Part shown: one piece after another, positions 22,428 through 35,542 of the stretch
Numbering within the stretch: the first letter of the stretch is position 1
Layout of the letters: the number at the start of each line of letters is the position of its first letter
DNA from: Chalara sp. BL73
Lineage: Eukaryota; Ascomycota; Leotiomycetes; Helotiales
Assembly: GCA_918026815.1 (NCBI GenBank)
Contig: CAKJVC010000049.1
Span: forward strand, 1-64,000
DNA: 64,000 bases
Reading direction: 5' to 3'
Notes under the pieces: generated by a model
The model's input: the letters and a program-made list of their open reading frames with translations, nothing else
Told to the model about the DNA's origin: nothing
Database searches by the model: none
Translations under genes and position numbers: made by a program

Positions 22428-24092
22428 TTACTGGACTAACATAGTATCCCAATCCATCTCCAAGGACCAACTATTATTTCCAAACATGTCCAGCTCAGTC
22501 CCATCAAACACATGATTCTCGAGACCCTGTAATGCGGTATTTTGCATTCTAATGGGCAAAGCGCCGCCGTATGTTGGATTACTCGACACCTCTCGCAGCC
22601 ACCAGTAAGCATCAAAAACCACACTCACCCCCAGACGGTCTCGAACCTTCAAGGGCCACCACGCTGTCAGCATCGCAGTCACAGCGGAGACATCTATGTG
22701 ATCGATGTTTGAGTATCAGCAGGATTTAAGCTCACCTATAAATCGCCCAAACAGGCGCCCAATGCTTTTTATTTGGATTCTGAGGCATAGATAACTGCTT
22801 TGATGGCTTTCCTTTGTACTGTCTCTTCCTTCTCTAGTCCTAACTGAGACAGACTCGACAGTGCTTTGGCAACAGTGGCTAAAGCCTTGCCACGCAAGCA
22901 TATTGTGGATGCAAGAAACCTCGTGCTCAGCTCATACTCCCAAGGACTGTCTGTATGTTGAACATCTAGCAATATGCCGCTCAGTGTCATGGTGCTTACA
23001 AGTATACTGTCAACTCCGGTACTACTGCTTAAGAAAGCCACTCACCTTTGATACAATATTAGAGCCTGTGCCCATACACTTGCTCTAATCCTCGCTTGTT
23101 CAGTATCGGGCGGATTAGATTCCGAGTCCATTCTAATGAATAGTTGAAGTCTATCAAGGCGGATTCGTAAGGCTAAATGAAAGACGGCACCACTCAAAAG
23201 AAAAGAGATGCTTAATTACAGAGACCTTTCGACTGTTATATGCTAAGTGCATACCAATATCAGGCCTTCTAAGGTCGGGATCATTAGTTCAGCATCTGCG
23301 TGTAGGGAAAGTAGCGCAAGACGTGTCACGAGAGGCGCAATCCGGTCAAACAATGTCGAGTCTTCAATGAGTCTCCTTGAGCCGATTGCAACGACAGCCC
23401 AAAATTTTAGAGGTGATTCTTTGTGGCAAGAGTCTGGTATGGGCAGAGTCGCTAATACTGGTATCACGGACAGGTAGTGATCTTTGAATCTTATGGTATT
23501 CTTTAGTGACCAACATGCTTGTGACATTTATAATGGCAACGATGGATAAACTTACTGTTGGAAGCAAGCTTCGATAATTTTACCCTCTACTCGAACACCG
23601 TCAAGGATTCTACCAGCAACATAGTTAGAGGGCTAGTATATAGAGGCCGATTAACAAGGCAGAATCTAAAAAAGGGTTCAGAAGTCGATTGTAAAAAGTA
23701 TAATCTGAAATTACTTTTACTTACTGAGATGAAACACGGGATTGAGACATGTCTGCTAAGATAGGCGGTGATACTAAGCCTGGTTGAGGTGTGGTGTGAC
23801 TGAGTAAAGACAAGTCCATGTTGTTTCTTGCTGGTTTAGGGACTAAAGAGCTTTTGGATTCAGCTGACAAGTTTGAGAGAGGCGTGGACATTTCCCTGGT
23901 ATTTCTATGCGGCGCCACGAGCTCTCTCAGTCGGCCTGTAGGCACTATGCACTCGGCTTTGAGCCTCTTACACCGTGAACAAGGCTGGGATAGGTCGAGA
24001 TGAGCATCGCACCGCAGCTTCTGCGATCGACAACGTTTGCACGACGGCCGCTTCTCTGCACGAGGCTTGTGCACGCTACCAGTACGGATCAT
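22428..24092 (-). pseudogene. Zn(II)2Cys6 transcription factor (Leu3/War1-like), decayed
   Basis: The N-terminal exon (24092-23725) encodes a complete binuclear zinc cluster, CKRCRSQKLRCDAHLDLSQP then CSRCKRLKAEC, with spacing C-x2-C-x6-C-x9-C-x2-C-x6-C. Exons 23609-23556 and 23489-23255 join in phase and give the start of the regulator middle region (FKDHYLSVIPVLATLPIPDS, KFWAVVAIGSRR). Where the family has LLLCTWP, this gene reads LILVCT then TAG. A second in-frame stop (TAA) follows nine codons later, and the same frame then resumes with FLLSGAVFHLALRIRLDRLQ. No splice pair I can find removes both stops in phase. The 3' part (about 23150-22428) still carries recognisable blocks. So the DNA-binding exon is intact but the effector region is interrupted. 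Confidence 0.72.
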
Positions 24093-24545
24093 GATTATGT
24101 GTCAAATAATAGAGCTAAGGTAAATATAAGAGAAGTTTGAATCTAGACACAAACTGGTGAAATGGGAAAAAGACCCGTAAATCAGCAATCTACCTGTCGA
24201 GGGGCGGCCCGTGCTGTTGTAATTTGTAGACCTAAGATGGATTAAGCACTATCACGATTGCTCAAATGCATTTCTCAACAAGCGATTCGATACCTTGAGT
24301 AGTAGAGGTGGTGGAGTAACAAATTACGAAGCAGCACGGCCAAAAGAAGCTCCGGGGAGGCGTGGTTTGGGGTGGATGAAACGGCACGGGTTGATCAGTG
24401 GGCACCTACACCCTAGCTTGGCAAAACAATTCTGCAAAAGTATGAAGTCAGCTTTTCTTAGTACTTCACCACCCACAATGTTCATCCTCTACAAGTGGTC
24501 TTGAATATGGCATACTGGTCTATTCTATTCTATTATCTCCTCAAT
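24093..24545. other. Upstream region of the decayed regulator
   Basis: This lies between the regulator's start and the oxidoreductase stop. A G-rich patch occurs at about 24300-24375. No gene seen. Confidence 0.5.
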
Positions 24546-25682
24546 TCATGCGGCATCAATCTCAATAACAATCTTTTGAGCGCTCGCTCCAATATCTCTC
24601 AGCCTGTCAATGCCATCTTGCACCTTGGACAGTCCTCCTTTGATGATGAATGGCTCAGGCTTCGCCTGGAATTTCCCAGTAGCCAACGCCTCAGGCAGGT
24701 ATTTTCTAAAGATAGCATCTCCGATGTGCTGATTCAAGATTCCTGGATCTATGCCATTCACAACAATCATTTGGATACCTTCGGGTATCTCTACTTGTGG
24801 CCATCTCAAAGTGACGAGTCGGCCGCCACCGATACCGGCTAAAATGGTAGCGCAGGCACTTTGAGCAGCAGGAATGGATATGCTATCCAACACCATATCT
24901 CCGGGTTTCAAAACCGCCAAGATCTGCTTCACAACATCTGGATCTTTGTGATCGAAAACCTGCTCTGCTCCGAGATTCTTGATGTACTCGAAGTTGGCTT
25001 TGCTAGCTGTGGTGATCACGCGCACGCCAGAGGCGACGGCAAGTTGGATGGCGGAGGAACCACAGGAAGAACTTCCGCCCCAGATCAAAATCGTCTTGCC
25101 GGTCGGCTTCGGGTTGAGGGAAGGGAAAGGGAGAGCGAATTGGACGTAGAGTGCTGATGCTGCGGTATCAGTGGCTAGTGGAAGTACGGCTGCGTTTGCC
25201 AAAGGAAGGGAGTCCGGAATAGGAGCGACGAGGATTTCTCGACAAGTACTGTAGCGCTGGAAACCGGCGTTTTGTGCTTTTTGGGTGATGAGACTGTCGC
25301 AATGCCTTTTCAGAAGTATTAGCATAATTGAAGGGAAAAGAGAGAAGGCAAAGCATACCCAAGAACTCGATCCCCTATTTTGAAGCGAGTAACGTTGGAA
25401 CCAAGCTGCACAACCGTGCCCGCGACATCAGTGCCAAATATCCAGGGATATTTGACCTCAAAGTATGGGTGATCTTGCATCTAGGTATTTATGTTAGGTC
25501 CTAATGCTAGTAGCAACGGAATAGATTCGTACTATCCAGTCTGTTGGATTGATGGCTGCATACGCAACTTTGATCACTACTTCATTTGCCGAAGGCTTTG
25601 GATCCGGTCCTGGACCAACATTGAGAGATCTTATTCCGGGTCCTGGCGCCCATGCTGCTTCATTCTTTAGAGTCGACGACAT
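24546..25682 (-). CDS. MDR-family oxidoreductase (zinc-type ADH / trans-enoyl reductase like)
   Basis: A medium-chain NAD(P)H-dependent reductase of the quinone-reductase/ToxD/enoyl-reductase branch. Three phase-consistent exons (25682-25533, 25480-25359, 25293-24546; introns 52 and 65 nt) give 339 aa. The GroES-like N-terminal half has VIKVAYAAINPTDWI and GTDVAGTVVQLGSNVTRFK. The Rossmann fold shows LIWGGSSSCGSSAIQLA at about 161-175, and GAEQVFDHKDPDVV follows. There is no structural zinc Cys cluster, which fits this branch. The sequence is intact although its neighbours at 18.3-24.1 kb are broken. In fungal metabolite clusters such genes often encode stand-alone enoyl reductases, and in other contexts they reduce quinones or aldehydes. 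The substrate is unknown. It is divergent from the regulator at 26.2 kb. Confidence 0.9.
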
Positions 25683-26201
25683 TTTGAGTTGACGTAAGAT
25701 AAATTTGAAGGTTGGATTGTGATGGTAGTATGGAATGATTGAGGTTGAGCTGATCCGGGGAAGCGACTATTATATACTTATTTGATGAGCTAAGATGGAA
25801 GAGCCCAAAGACTCGCATAAATGATTTATCATGTAGTTGATCTTCACAATTCCAACGATCTCATGGATTACCGTTGGTGTGGCTGAACTGCCTTTCAAAT
25901 TTCCGAGTGTGTGGCACCAAGAGCCGTTGTTTGATAGATAGTTCGTACTCGATCTTTAGTGTCTGAAGGAATCCCGTCGTTGTGAGCTAAAATTCTCCGT
26001 AGTCTTGACATAATTAGCACCAGGCAAATGGCTTCGCTTAGCAGAATAGGGGTTCAGAACGATTGAGGCTAGTGGTCTTGGCAAATCTGACGGAGATCCG
26101 TGAAACAATTACAAATCTCTCCTAGTCGACTCAACCAGTCTCATAGCGTCCGGAGTTGTGTGCGACTTTTTAAAACTAAAGTGCCTAATGCCAATGACAC
26201 A
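25683..26201. promoter_or_regulatory. Divergent promoter: oxidoreductase / C2H2-Zn2Cys6 regulator
   Basis: About 520 bp separate the two head-to-head start codons, an arrangement that allows shared control. No specific operator could be identified by eye. Confidence 0.45.
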
Positions 26202-28026
26202 ATGAATGCCAGGTTTTCATGCAGTGTTTGCTCGAAGTGCTTCGATAACAGTTGGTTGGTCAATCCCTGCCGAGAATACTGCTGACAAAAGGACAGAGAG
26301 GTCACAAATTAGGCATTCAAGCTATTGTCGGAAAAGAGAAAAGAATCCCCCAAAATCGCGGAAGAGAGCGTGTCTTCACTGCACTAGGGCGAAGGCGCAC
26401 TGTGATACTGGAAATCCGTCATGTGAAAGATGCATAAAAAGAAAAGTCACGTGCGTTTATCAGCAATTACGGGGTTCTAAACTGCAGGAAGGACCTCTAG
26501 AGCAGGAGCAGGAGAAGGAGCAGCTTGAAACTAGAATATCATCATCCGAAAGGTCGCCATCCATCGAATTAGGCTTCACTTTACCAGATCTGGAATATCA
26601 TGTTGATCAGATGTTCCATGATGAAGCTGTTGTCCCACTATTCCAGACTACTCCTGAAGAACTTGATGCTCTGAGCTGGACCAATATACTTCCAGCGCAA
26701 GTCGACATCTCAGAGAGGGCTTTGTCTTCATATTCAGAGAATGTCAACGATCTAAACGGCTTCTCGTACCAGCCTCTATACGGTTCAGGTATTCAATCCG
26801 TAGTACCATCCACAATGAGAGAGAGTTCGGGGTCGGAACTTGTGTCTCCTAAGCTGATATCGAAAGTGCCACCTGCGGCAAAGACGACTTGCTTGCCAAG
26901 CAATATAGACCCCTCAAATTTTTCAATGGTTGGGGTCCCGTTCCCTCTCTACGTTGAGCCAGTCTTGCGCGCCCCGAGAGCTTTTGTGCCCAAAAAAATG
27001 CGGTACCGGCAGCTCTCGCTCAGCAGGAAGTTTATCATTTGTACCCTAGCCGCATATCCATATATGATGTTGCCGGACAACGGCTTGCCGCCATTTATAC
27101 ACTCACAATCCTTGATTAAGGAATTTGATCAAGAGAAGCGAATAAGCCAGACATCATATCCTGGACCTTTGGCGGCATGTGCTGGTATTATCGCCATGTG
27201 GTCCGTCAAGAATAAGAACAACAGTGTCTTTATATGGAGGGCGATTAAGGCTGAGCAAGAGAGAATCCTAACTGATGTCAGTTGACTAACATACAAAATA
27301 GAGGAGTAAAGGCTAACTTATTATAGCATTATGCCTATAGTGACCAGGATGCGGTGGCTGCATGGCAGTCTATATGCCTGTATTTTATTTTGCGAGTACA
27401 CGAGAAAGATAGCGGCGTGACGGACTTTGACATCCCGTTGATTGGTACCATGATTGTGTGCATCTTCCCCATCCATAACCAGTGCATCTACTAAAATAAA
27501 TAGAAACTCTCTATAAAAATTAGAGGAATCACTGAGAAGCATTCTAAACCGTCGATAAACGGTCTGCCAACATGGGAAGGCTGGGCTCTAGCAGAATCAC
27601 TTCGCCGGTAAGACCAAGATAGGTGCCATATCATTGCAACAGGATGCTGAATCCATCCACAGTACCATATATATAATCTTCATCATTGACTTCCTGTTTG
27701 ATCTTGACGTTGGAACGAATCTCTACAGAGCTTGCGATGTGGGGAAGTCACTGTCGGAGATGCCGCTTCCATGTTCGAAGGGTCTTTGGAGCGCGCAAAC
27801 AAGATCGAAATGGGAGATAGCGTATATGATGCAGTCAGCTTGGAAAAGCCAAAAGACACGTCATGCTCTCACATTTTTTGATTTGCTGAGGCATGATGCC
27901 GAGGACGATCTTCCTGATTGTGATAGTGCGCTTGATTTATGGCTGGCTGGTGTTGATGAATTTGGGGCGATCATCGTGGCTTCTGCGGGTTTGGCGGATG
28001 ATGGTATAACATGTAGCAGCTCGTAA
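26202..28026 (+). CDS. C2H2 plus Zn(II)2Cys6 transcription factor
   Basis: A nuclear regulator with two kinds of zinc module. Five phase-consistent exons (26202-26250, 26297-27276, 27327-27455, 27504-27607, 27663-28026; introns 46-55 nt) give 541 aa. Removing intron 1 creates the finger FSCSVCSKCFDNKRSQIRHS followed by SYC (C-x2-C ... H-x3-C) at residues 5-27. This is followed at once by a binuclear cluster CLHCTRAKAHCD ... CERCIKRKVTC (C-x2-C-x6-C-x6-C-x2-C-x6-C). The rest matches the middle region of this regulator class: AYSDQDAVAAWQSICLYFIL, DFDIPLIGTMI and PTWEGWALAESLRRT. The C-terminal exon ends near LADDGITCSSS. It is divergent from the oxidoreductase and could be its regulator. Unlike the Zn2Cys6 gene at 22-24 kb, it shows no lesion. 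Confidence 0.85.
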
Positions 28027-31000
28027 GCGCCTCAAGCTATCACGAGGGATCGCGAAACGCCCAGGAAGAGGTGGTGGTTGTTTTTAAGACTGATACAAGT
28101 TGTTAGTCGCGTAAAGATGCTGGACAACGGCTCGTAATTAAACCCAATCCACTATGCAACCTCCAAATTATGATTTCCACTTGCGCCAAACGCGTGTGTT
28201 GAGAGAAACATCCCCATTCATACAAAGTAGCGAGATTCTGCGTACCCTGGGCCAATCACCTCAACCCGAGTTCTACCCCTCGTGTCACATAAGCAAAGCC
28301 AAGTAGGTACCGGGATACTATGCAGCTGCTAATCCCGGTTGCGAAGGTGTGCGAAATTGCAACGAGCGTACGTATCGCACAGCATGCGTACCGATAGCAT
28401 TTATCTGAGACTAACATCGTTCCGTGACAGATGTAGGGGAATAATATCAGCTTTGGTAGCTTCAGAAGAAGGGTATTTCGTAACCCGATCTACAACCTAC
28501 TCCAAAACAGGATGACCATTCTTCTTTGCCAAGAAGGCCCTTTAATTCTATATGCACGATGGTTACATGCGGTTCATACGGCACAGGTTTTGCAGGGCTA
28601 TACAGCTCTACAAGGCTTTTCCAATGCCGGGCCTAGAGTCTCCGCCACATTGTTTTTGTGCCGAACTATCGCAAGGATCTTTTTGGAGCGGGGGGGGGGC
28701 CCAAAATCCGGTTTGACGTATCCAACGGAGTTATTTGATCCCAGATATATATCCACGATCTATACAAGTCTGTGCACTGCCATTTAGAGTCACGCTATTG
28801 CCTCCACACCTGCAGCGGTCTGCGGGAATGAATCTCGATGTACCGCATAGGGTGACTTAGCGTTGACTGTGCGCTATAATATCTAGGTCATTGATGATTC
28901 TATCATCAGATTCAATTGCGGTTCTGCTACCCATAGCGGGGTAGCGCGCCAATCTAATACCAGTTTGATTCCAAACCAAAATTAGAAATACTGCGAGTCT
29001 CTCCATGGTCGAACATCTTTCGACATGTCTATCCGGTTTGAGAGAAGTGCCAAGGTTCAGCCACGATACGCTATGGATCTATTAGTTAATGCAGAATTAT
29101 ATGGCGTCCACTCAATTGCCATGACCGGCTAGCGAAACGGCAACGTGTAATTATTGATGATATGTGGACCTTAGCCTCTTTCCAATCCCTGCTTGAGCTT
29201 AATGGTACTCTCCAATCAATGAAATTTTGCTTTGTTCTAGGATTTCCTGCTACCTCAAGCATTGTCCAAACTCATGTCCAAGAGACATTTCAAAGTAACC
29301 GTAAAGCCCCCAAAAGCTCAGGGTCCCCGTAATTTGACTTCTGATCCATGTGCGTTCTCAATTTTAAGAATGAATAACGACTGATAGCCAAGTGCTACGA
29401 AGCCCAAGCAGACCTCTCGCACACATGTACATGGCATTTGCAAGAGCGGGGTTCTTGTATAAGCTTTTACTGGCACCCAGCGACCTATCGGCGTGGCTCC
29501 TACACCTTGCAGGGTACGATTTACATGCTTGGGTAACGTCAAGGCAGCTCCCGCTGGACACGGAAAGCGGGTTGAGATAAACATATCCCTACTTTATCTT
29601 CGCATATTTTAACAGTTAGCATAACCAAACTCCTGCATAACAATTTTTACAATATAGAACCTTCCGAATTATGAGTTCCATCTTTGGCTGCTTATTTCTT
29701 AAAACCATCAATTTTAGGTACCCCTGTTGCAAAGGGTCTTCTTGGGCAACTTGCTTATCAAATACCGCTTTTTGTGTACACTTGGGGGCAATTACTTGGC
29801 ATTGCAACCTCATTTTGTGTGCGTGTTCAATATGGTCTCATAAGCAATACATATTATTTGAGAACGTACACCAAGGACACCTGCTCTGCTACCCAATGGC
29901 TGCATTGCATGTTTTGCGCGCATGTGTGGATCCTGTGCGTGAAGTTTTGCGCGTGTTTTTGTATGAGCATTCATATGGTCTTGTATCTCTCTTGCTGATT
30001 GCAAGATATATTTGACGGTGTTTAGACCTTCCCGTCATTTTTTATCTGAGACAATCTGTTCTTGCTTTGCTCATCCTAGGCTATCAGTCACCATATCAAT
30101 CAAATATCGAGCACGCTGTTCACCCAAACATCTCACCTTGCTAATAGTTCCTGTGTGCCTTTCACGAGCAGCGTTTGCACATTATCATGATGAAGTTTCT
30201 TGACGAAATGCCGGATAATTAAAATTATGGTATCTCGTCTGCGCCGTTGTCCGTTCTGGATATAGTCACCCTCAAGCAGAGCCTGGTCATGTGGAATTAT
30301 TTTGCTAAATAGCGAACCCCGCTAGAGTAATTGGCTGACCTTCATGCACACATTCTCAGCTTATGTTTGAATGCAATTATGTAAGAAACTGTAATCCAAG
30401 GAACAGAATCTAACCTTTCTTTAGTCCATTGCGAACAATTCGTATAATAATTGATGCGGTAGCAATTTGTACACCCCGCCAGAGCCGTAATGGTGAGAAT
30501 GGTTGTGGGTCAGTTGTTTTCCAGCATAATGTACCGCTGTGAGTGAAGCCTCATGAGGACTTCTATTTTGAGGCATGTTAAGGTATCAGATATAGCCCTG
30601 CACCACATAAAAGAATCAAACTAGCGCGACTTCCTCGGAAACCAGCACTTAGAGAGTGGCCCGACTGCTCCGAAGAGCAAGTGAATAGTGGCGCGGTATC
30701 CGGTAGAAATTGGTTGCCTTAAAAAACTTGTCAGTGCACGCTATGGTCCTGCCAAGGAGGAGTGGAGTGGAAAGAGAGAGGAGCTTGGTGATATTCTTAC
30801 AGAAAACATTAACATGCACAGCCTATTCAGCTGGCACTGTTCTTATAGACAGAAGACAGCATATCAAAGCGTTAACTCAAATATGCGAATATTTTTCATT
30901 TTCCCCGGCTCGCCTCATGAATAGGATCATGATCGTTCTCTATGTATTTTTCTAACAGACGTCATCGTTAAAGCTACTGCACTCTACTGACCATAGCAAT

Positions 31001-34000
31001 GCCATTGGTCGAATGGGGTATAAACATGTTCGCCCGCCCTGGAACAGTGCGAAATAAAGTTTCGTGGCTGGCTGTCATCCTTTGTTAGTTCTGTCGATCC
31101 GCGCTGAAGCCATATTTGACCAGGGATGGGTATAAGTTTCTGTAACAGTGCTTCCAGACAGCTTGGGAGGTGAATGGAAGTACAGCGGTCAAAGGTGGTA
31201 GCATGAGTGAGGCAAGCTATTCAAGGATGCCTGACTTGGATTGAAAGGAAATTAAAATGAATAACTAAGCGAAAACACTGCTCATTATAGCTAGCGCTTC
31301 TTGCTCCAAAGAGCCTTTTCTACCTGTGTAGCTATTTTTAGCTCAACACGGAGGTTGAGAGCACGTATCGGAATAAAGGGCACAACGTGCAGCCCGGCAC
31401 TGTTCCTTTCTCGGTACAATGAACCGAACTCGAGAAGGATCATGCTAAAGTTCGTGGCTTGATTTCGAACTGCCTTTGTGTGGATGACCGTATTCTAACC
31501 TTGTGACAAGAGAAAAGGAGTTAACTGTAGGCATGCAAGGATTAGACCCTTTGTCAATTGGGTTCACTATTTAACTGAGGTCATTTTCGTGGTGTTAGCA
31601 GTGGGAGTATCATTAGTGGCGTACTGTTAACAATCTTGTATCGTGTACAATGATACTATCTAGCACTGGTTTTTGATTAATCCATGCACACAGTTCGTCT
31701 TCCCCCGCGTCTTATGCTGATTGTCGGCCACACGAAATTCAGCTTCGCCGATTCCTCCATGTACCGCCCCGGCTAGGCGCATAACATGGGGCGGGTAATC
31801 TGACTAAAGGGAAGCCAGGGCGTAGGTGTATCGACTGCTAAAGTAAAATGATGGCTGGAAAGCTTTTGCAATACCAGATTCCACTTGGAAGTTTAAAATT
31901 GATTTTTATCTTCACAAATTGGTGCCAAGTCTGAGGCTTCTTACGCCGAGTAGCCAGAAATGCTCGTGGAAACATAAGTTCAGAGTAAGGTGGTGTAACT
32001 CCAGGCTCCTTGAGCATGTCCAATCGTCCGAAAGCTGGTAGGGAAGAAAAGAGATTGGACCCCAGGGAAAGAAGTGAAACTCTAAATCAACCCTGACCGA
32101 TTGTCAGCCAGCGAGCGACTCCTTTGACTTTCCACCCCCCTGGTGCCTGGAGGCTGGAGTCTTGGCGCACAGATCAGCGGAGTCCAACGGGGTAAGTAAA
32201 AATCATAAACACATGATTCGTTTCCGGCTTTTAGGGCCCATGTTCATGCAGGCTTAATATTTGGCTTTGCTTCAACATGGATGTGTGGATAATTGTTCCT
32301 TTGTTTTTTGGGGACGGGGGGGAATAACCTTCCTCACCATCTGTACAAACCATGCAAATAAAGTAGAATTCCAGGACCATTATCCGTTCCTATGCCAAAT
32401 CATTCAAGCAACGCAAGGCTCCAAAGAAAGCCACGCCGTTGCTAGAGACACGGCAGTTGCTCCTTGTCTTGCAAGTGTTCTAGAAGGGTGGGACACTAAA
32501 CCTCCACATTGACTTAGACTGGCCTAGAACCAAGTCGATCTGAAACTCCCTAGAGCCAATTGGATTGGGAAACATTATCTGCTCCTCCAAAACGCAGCCA
32601 TCAAGATCAGTTGTAAACTCAGTACCAAATCATAATGTTTGTGACCACATGCCAGAATGGACAACGTTAATTGAGGACCGTGCCCCAAATAAGAAAGATC
32701 CCGTCACCAAGCTAGTATCTCCAACTAAATGAGAAGCGATATGCTTTGACTCAGCGGAAAAGCCGTCAGATGCAGTAAGATTACCATTCCCTGAAGTTGC
32801 CTCTCTGTCGTTGTACTATATTCAAAATGGAAAATCTTAACGATTTAGAGCAAGACCCCTGCCCTTGTCGGATTCAGCACACAACCTGCCATTGAGACGC
32901 ACCGTGGTTGAGAATTTTTGTGACGTAGGTCGAAAATAAACTGGCTATCGTTTCACTAGTTTAGGCTGTCTTTGTCGCAAACGCGATACGAGACTTAGCA
33001 AGTACTCCGAGAACAAACAATGTGTCAGCATATAAAGGACGTGCCAAGAGGACAAAGTGAAGTGGGGAAAGCAAACCTCTTTCTACGAAGTGAAGTGACA
33101 AGTCATTGCCCTTCATGCCATAGAGCAGGCACAAGCAGATTGATGCCTGCTCTGCTGCAGGTTGTGACCCCAATTTGTCCAATTTTGGTCAAGGCATGGT
33201 CGAAGACGACCTTCTTCCAGTCTGTGAGCTAATGCGGATGTGGTATGAGGTAGTGAAGCCGCGAAACTGGTTCAGCGGTGAGGATTGTAAGTTACTGAAT
33301 AGGTATCATCCTAGATTAGAACGCGCGTAAGCTCCTCTGCTGGAGTCATAGGTCTCGAAACTTGTGCTAGATCTTTTATTATGTGGCAGAATCAACATTG
33401 CTTTTGTTAACTAAGAGAGTGAGTGCACAGACACTGTACCCACTCAAGATTAATGTATAAAGCTTTACCTTCCTCCACGGCTTCAACACTATCATTCTCA
33501 GGAACCATTTCGAAACTCAAATTGTTGAGCCTTCGAAGGATCATCACACACCGTCATCCTGAGTAAATTCCCATAAGATTTGACATATCAAGCTCTAATT
33601 TCTACTTAGAGATCTCTAACTACGTCAAACTACTGAAAGATAGAGGCTCATATTATCAGCTATTCGACGCTATACCCTGGTCAAATCTGCCCAGCGCTGG
33701 TCGAAGGAACACCGTCTGAAATAGCGCACGCTATAACAATAAATAAGCACATTGATTGAAAGTTCGCTTTTATGATCCACAGGGCCATCGAGGGGTTTTA
33801 AGACTAACTTCATATCAGAAGCTAGTGCTGTGTTGCGCTGTTTCCGGCAGAGAACATTCGACATTCTAGAAACTATTGCTACCTAGTGAAAAGCTCATTA
33901 TACAGGTGCGATAGTGCACACGCCTTTACCATATAGATTGCATACTAATATTTAGCAACAAGCTACCCTTCATTCTTTGAATCATCATAATGGAAACGCA

Positions 34001-35542
34001 AATGATTGAGGACGTCAGCAATAGACCGTGTTGTGTGGAAGGCTGCAAGTAAGTGCGAAAGCACATATATTTCCTCATTCAATGCTTCATCAATTTTCTT
34101 CTCGTTCGATGAAAATTGCAGAAATCATAGAAGGAGAAATCAGATTCCACAAATTTACAAAGTAGAATGCTAACTCCGAAAAGCAAATGTGGTGGTGGCC
34201 CCACACCTGTGAATGATTAGTAGTGTTCGAGATGCACCCCGACAATTCTCATTTAATTATATTACTTAACGTTAATTGATCTATTAAGAACAAGAGTTTC
34301 AATTTGGTTCATGCTATAAGGCGGTATCTACGTTTTGATAGTGTTGTCCAAATTTGCCATTCAACAAGTAGATGACCTCGATGATAGACTTTGATGAGAA
34401 AATTAGCGGAGTGCATTGTCAAGACAAGTAACATTTAAGACGTTCCTCATCGAGAGCGGTCCCAAATCTCTTAGTTATGTGTGGCTTGGCGGAGGCACCA
34501 CTACCCCCTTTATGTTCGGGATGTTTAGCGTCACATCTTACCCAAGCAACTATAGTCATCAAAATTGGCCATATTCAGCGCTGTATAGTCATAACATATA
34601 TATATTTGCTCAGCTCCGTTGTCTGTCTGTAACTGCAGATTAGGAGTTTAGGAGTTTGATCATCTCCCCCAAGAGACGTGTTCCAACATGCACAATGGTG
34701 CCGTGATCATTATTGAAAAGGACTACACTATCCATTATCCACAGTGCTAACCTTCCAACGCCATCAAGAATTGAGAACCTATCGGGTATATGTTTGATAT
34801 CTTTGTATTGAATGGTGATACAGAGTGAGGCTATAGGTCATACAAAGCACATAATAAAGACTATCTTCTAATATTTTTCTAGTTTAAATTGCAAATCCTA
34901 TATCTCCACGAATTCCAGATCATCCAAAGTGAGACCAAACTCACAACACGAGGTGTTTAGTATAATGTCATTGCATTGTGTATAGAAATGGCCGCTTCAT
35001 TTCCGCTGGCCCTCTCACGTGACAATCATCTGGGTAAACTTTGCTAGAAGGACTACTTACTTTCTTGCAGCTGCAGCCTCAATTCCAGTTTTGCTTGGAG
35101 CTATGAGCTCAGAGCCTGTTAGCTATCGGTTATGAATAGAATGACTCTGAATCTGTGTCCTCACAGAACACAAACTATTGCTTACTGTACATCCTGTTGG
35201 AACATACCTTGATTTTTATTTCAATTTTCTCTCTCTCAGCTCAAAATGCCTAGACAAGGCAGATTATATGTGGCCATATGACGCGCATACGTGGACAAAA
35301 GAAATCACTATGATTTATCATTGGATAGCCTCGTGTTAGGAGGTGTGTCCGAACGTAAACTTCATTCGCCCCAAACATGCATGTCTGCATGTAATTCGGT
35401 CAGAGCCTCCCCACTTCCCAACATTCAATCGGGCGAGTTGGGCTTCTACAATAAAGTCAGCTGTTGCAGTATGAAACGAACCACCTCTTCTTCCATTCTT
35501 TTTATTCATCAATCCGATCATTGCCATAGAAAACAGTCAGAA
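28027..35542. other. 7.5-kb gene-poor stretch
   Basis: I see no convincing gene over about 7.5 kb. Open frames are short, overlap on both strands and lack splice-supported extension or known motifs. Patches at about 28512-28787, 29320-30015 and 31840-32020 have longer frames, which I could not tie to a family. A G10 run lies at 28690-28699. No terminal inverted repeats or target-site duplications were spotted by eye. Old, mutated mobile elements or lost genes are likely but unproven. Confidence 0.4.
28690..28699. repeat. G10 homopolymer
   Basis: Ten consecutive G, followed by CCC, in otherwise AT-rich gene-poor DNA. Confidence 0.9.

Noticed and set aside
29671..30015. 114-codon frame as a membrane protein or transposon fragment
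   Set aside because: Two frames overlap here with similar length and hydrophobicity; nothing matches a known family.
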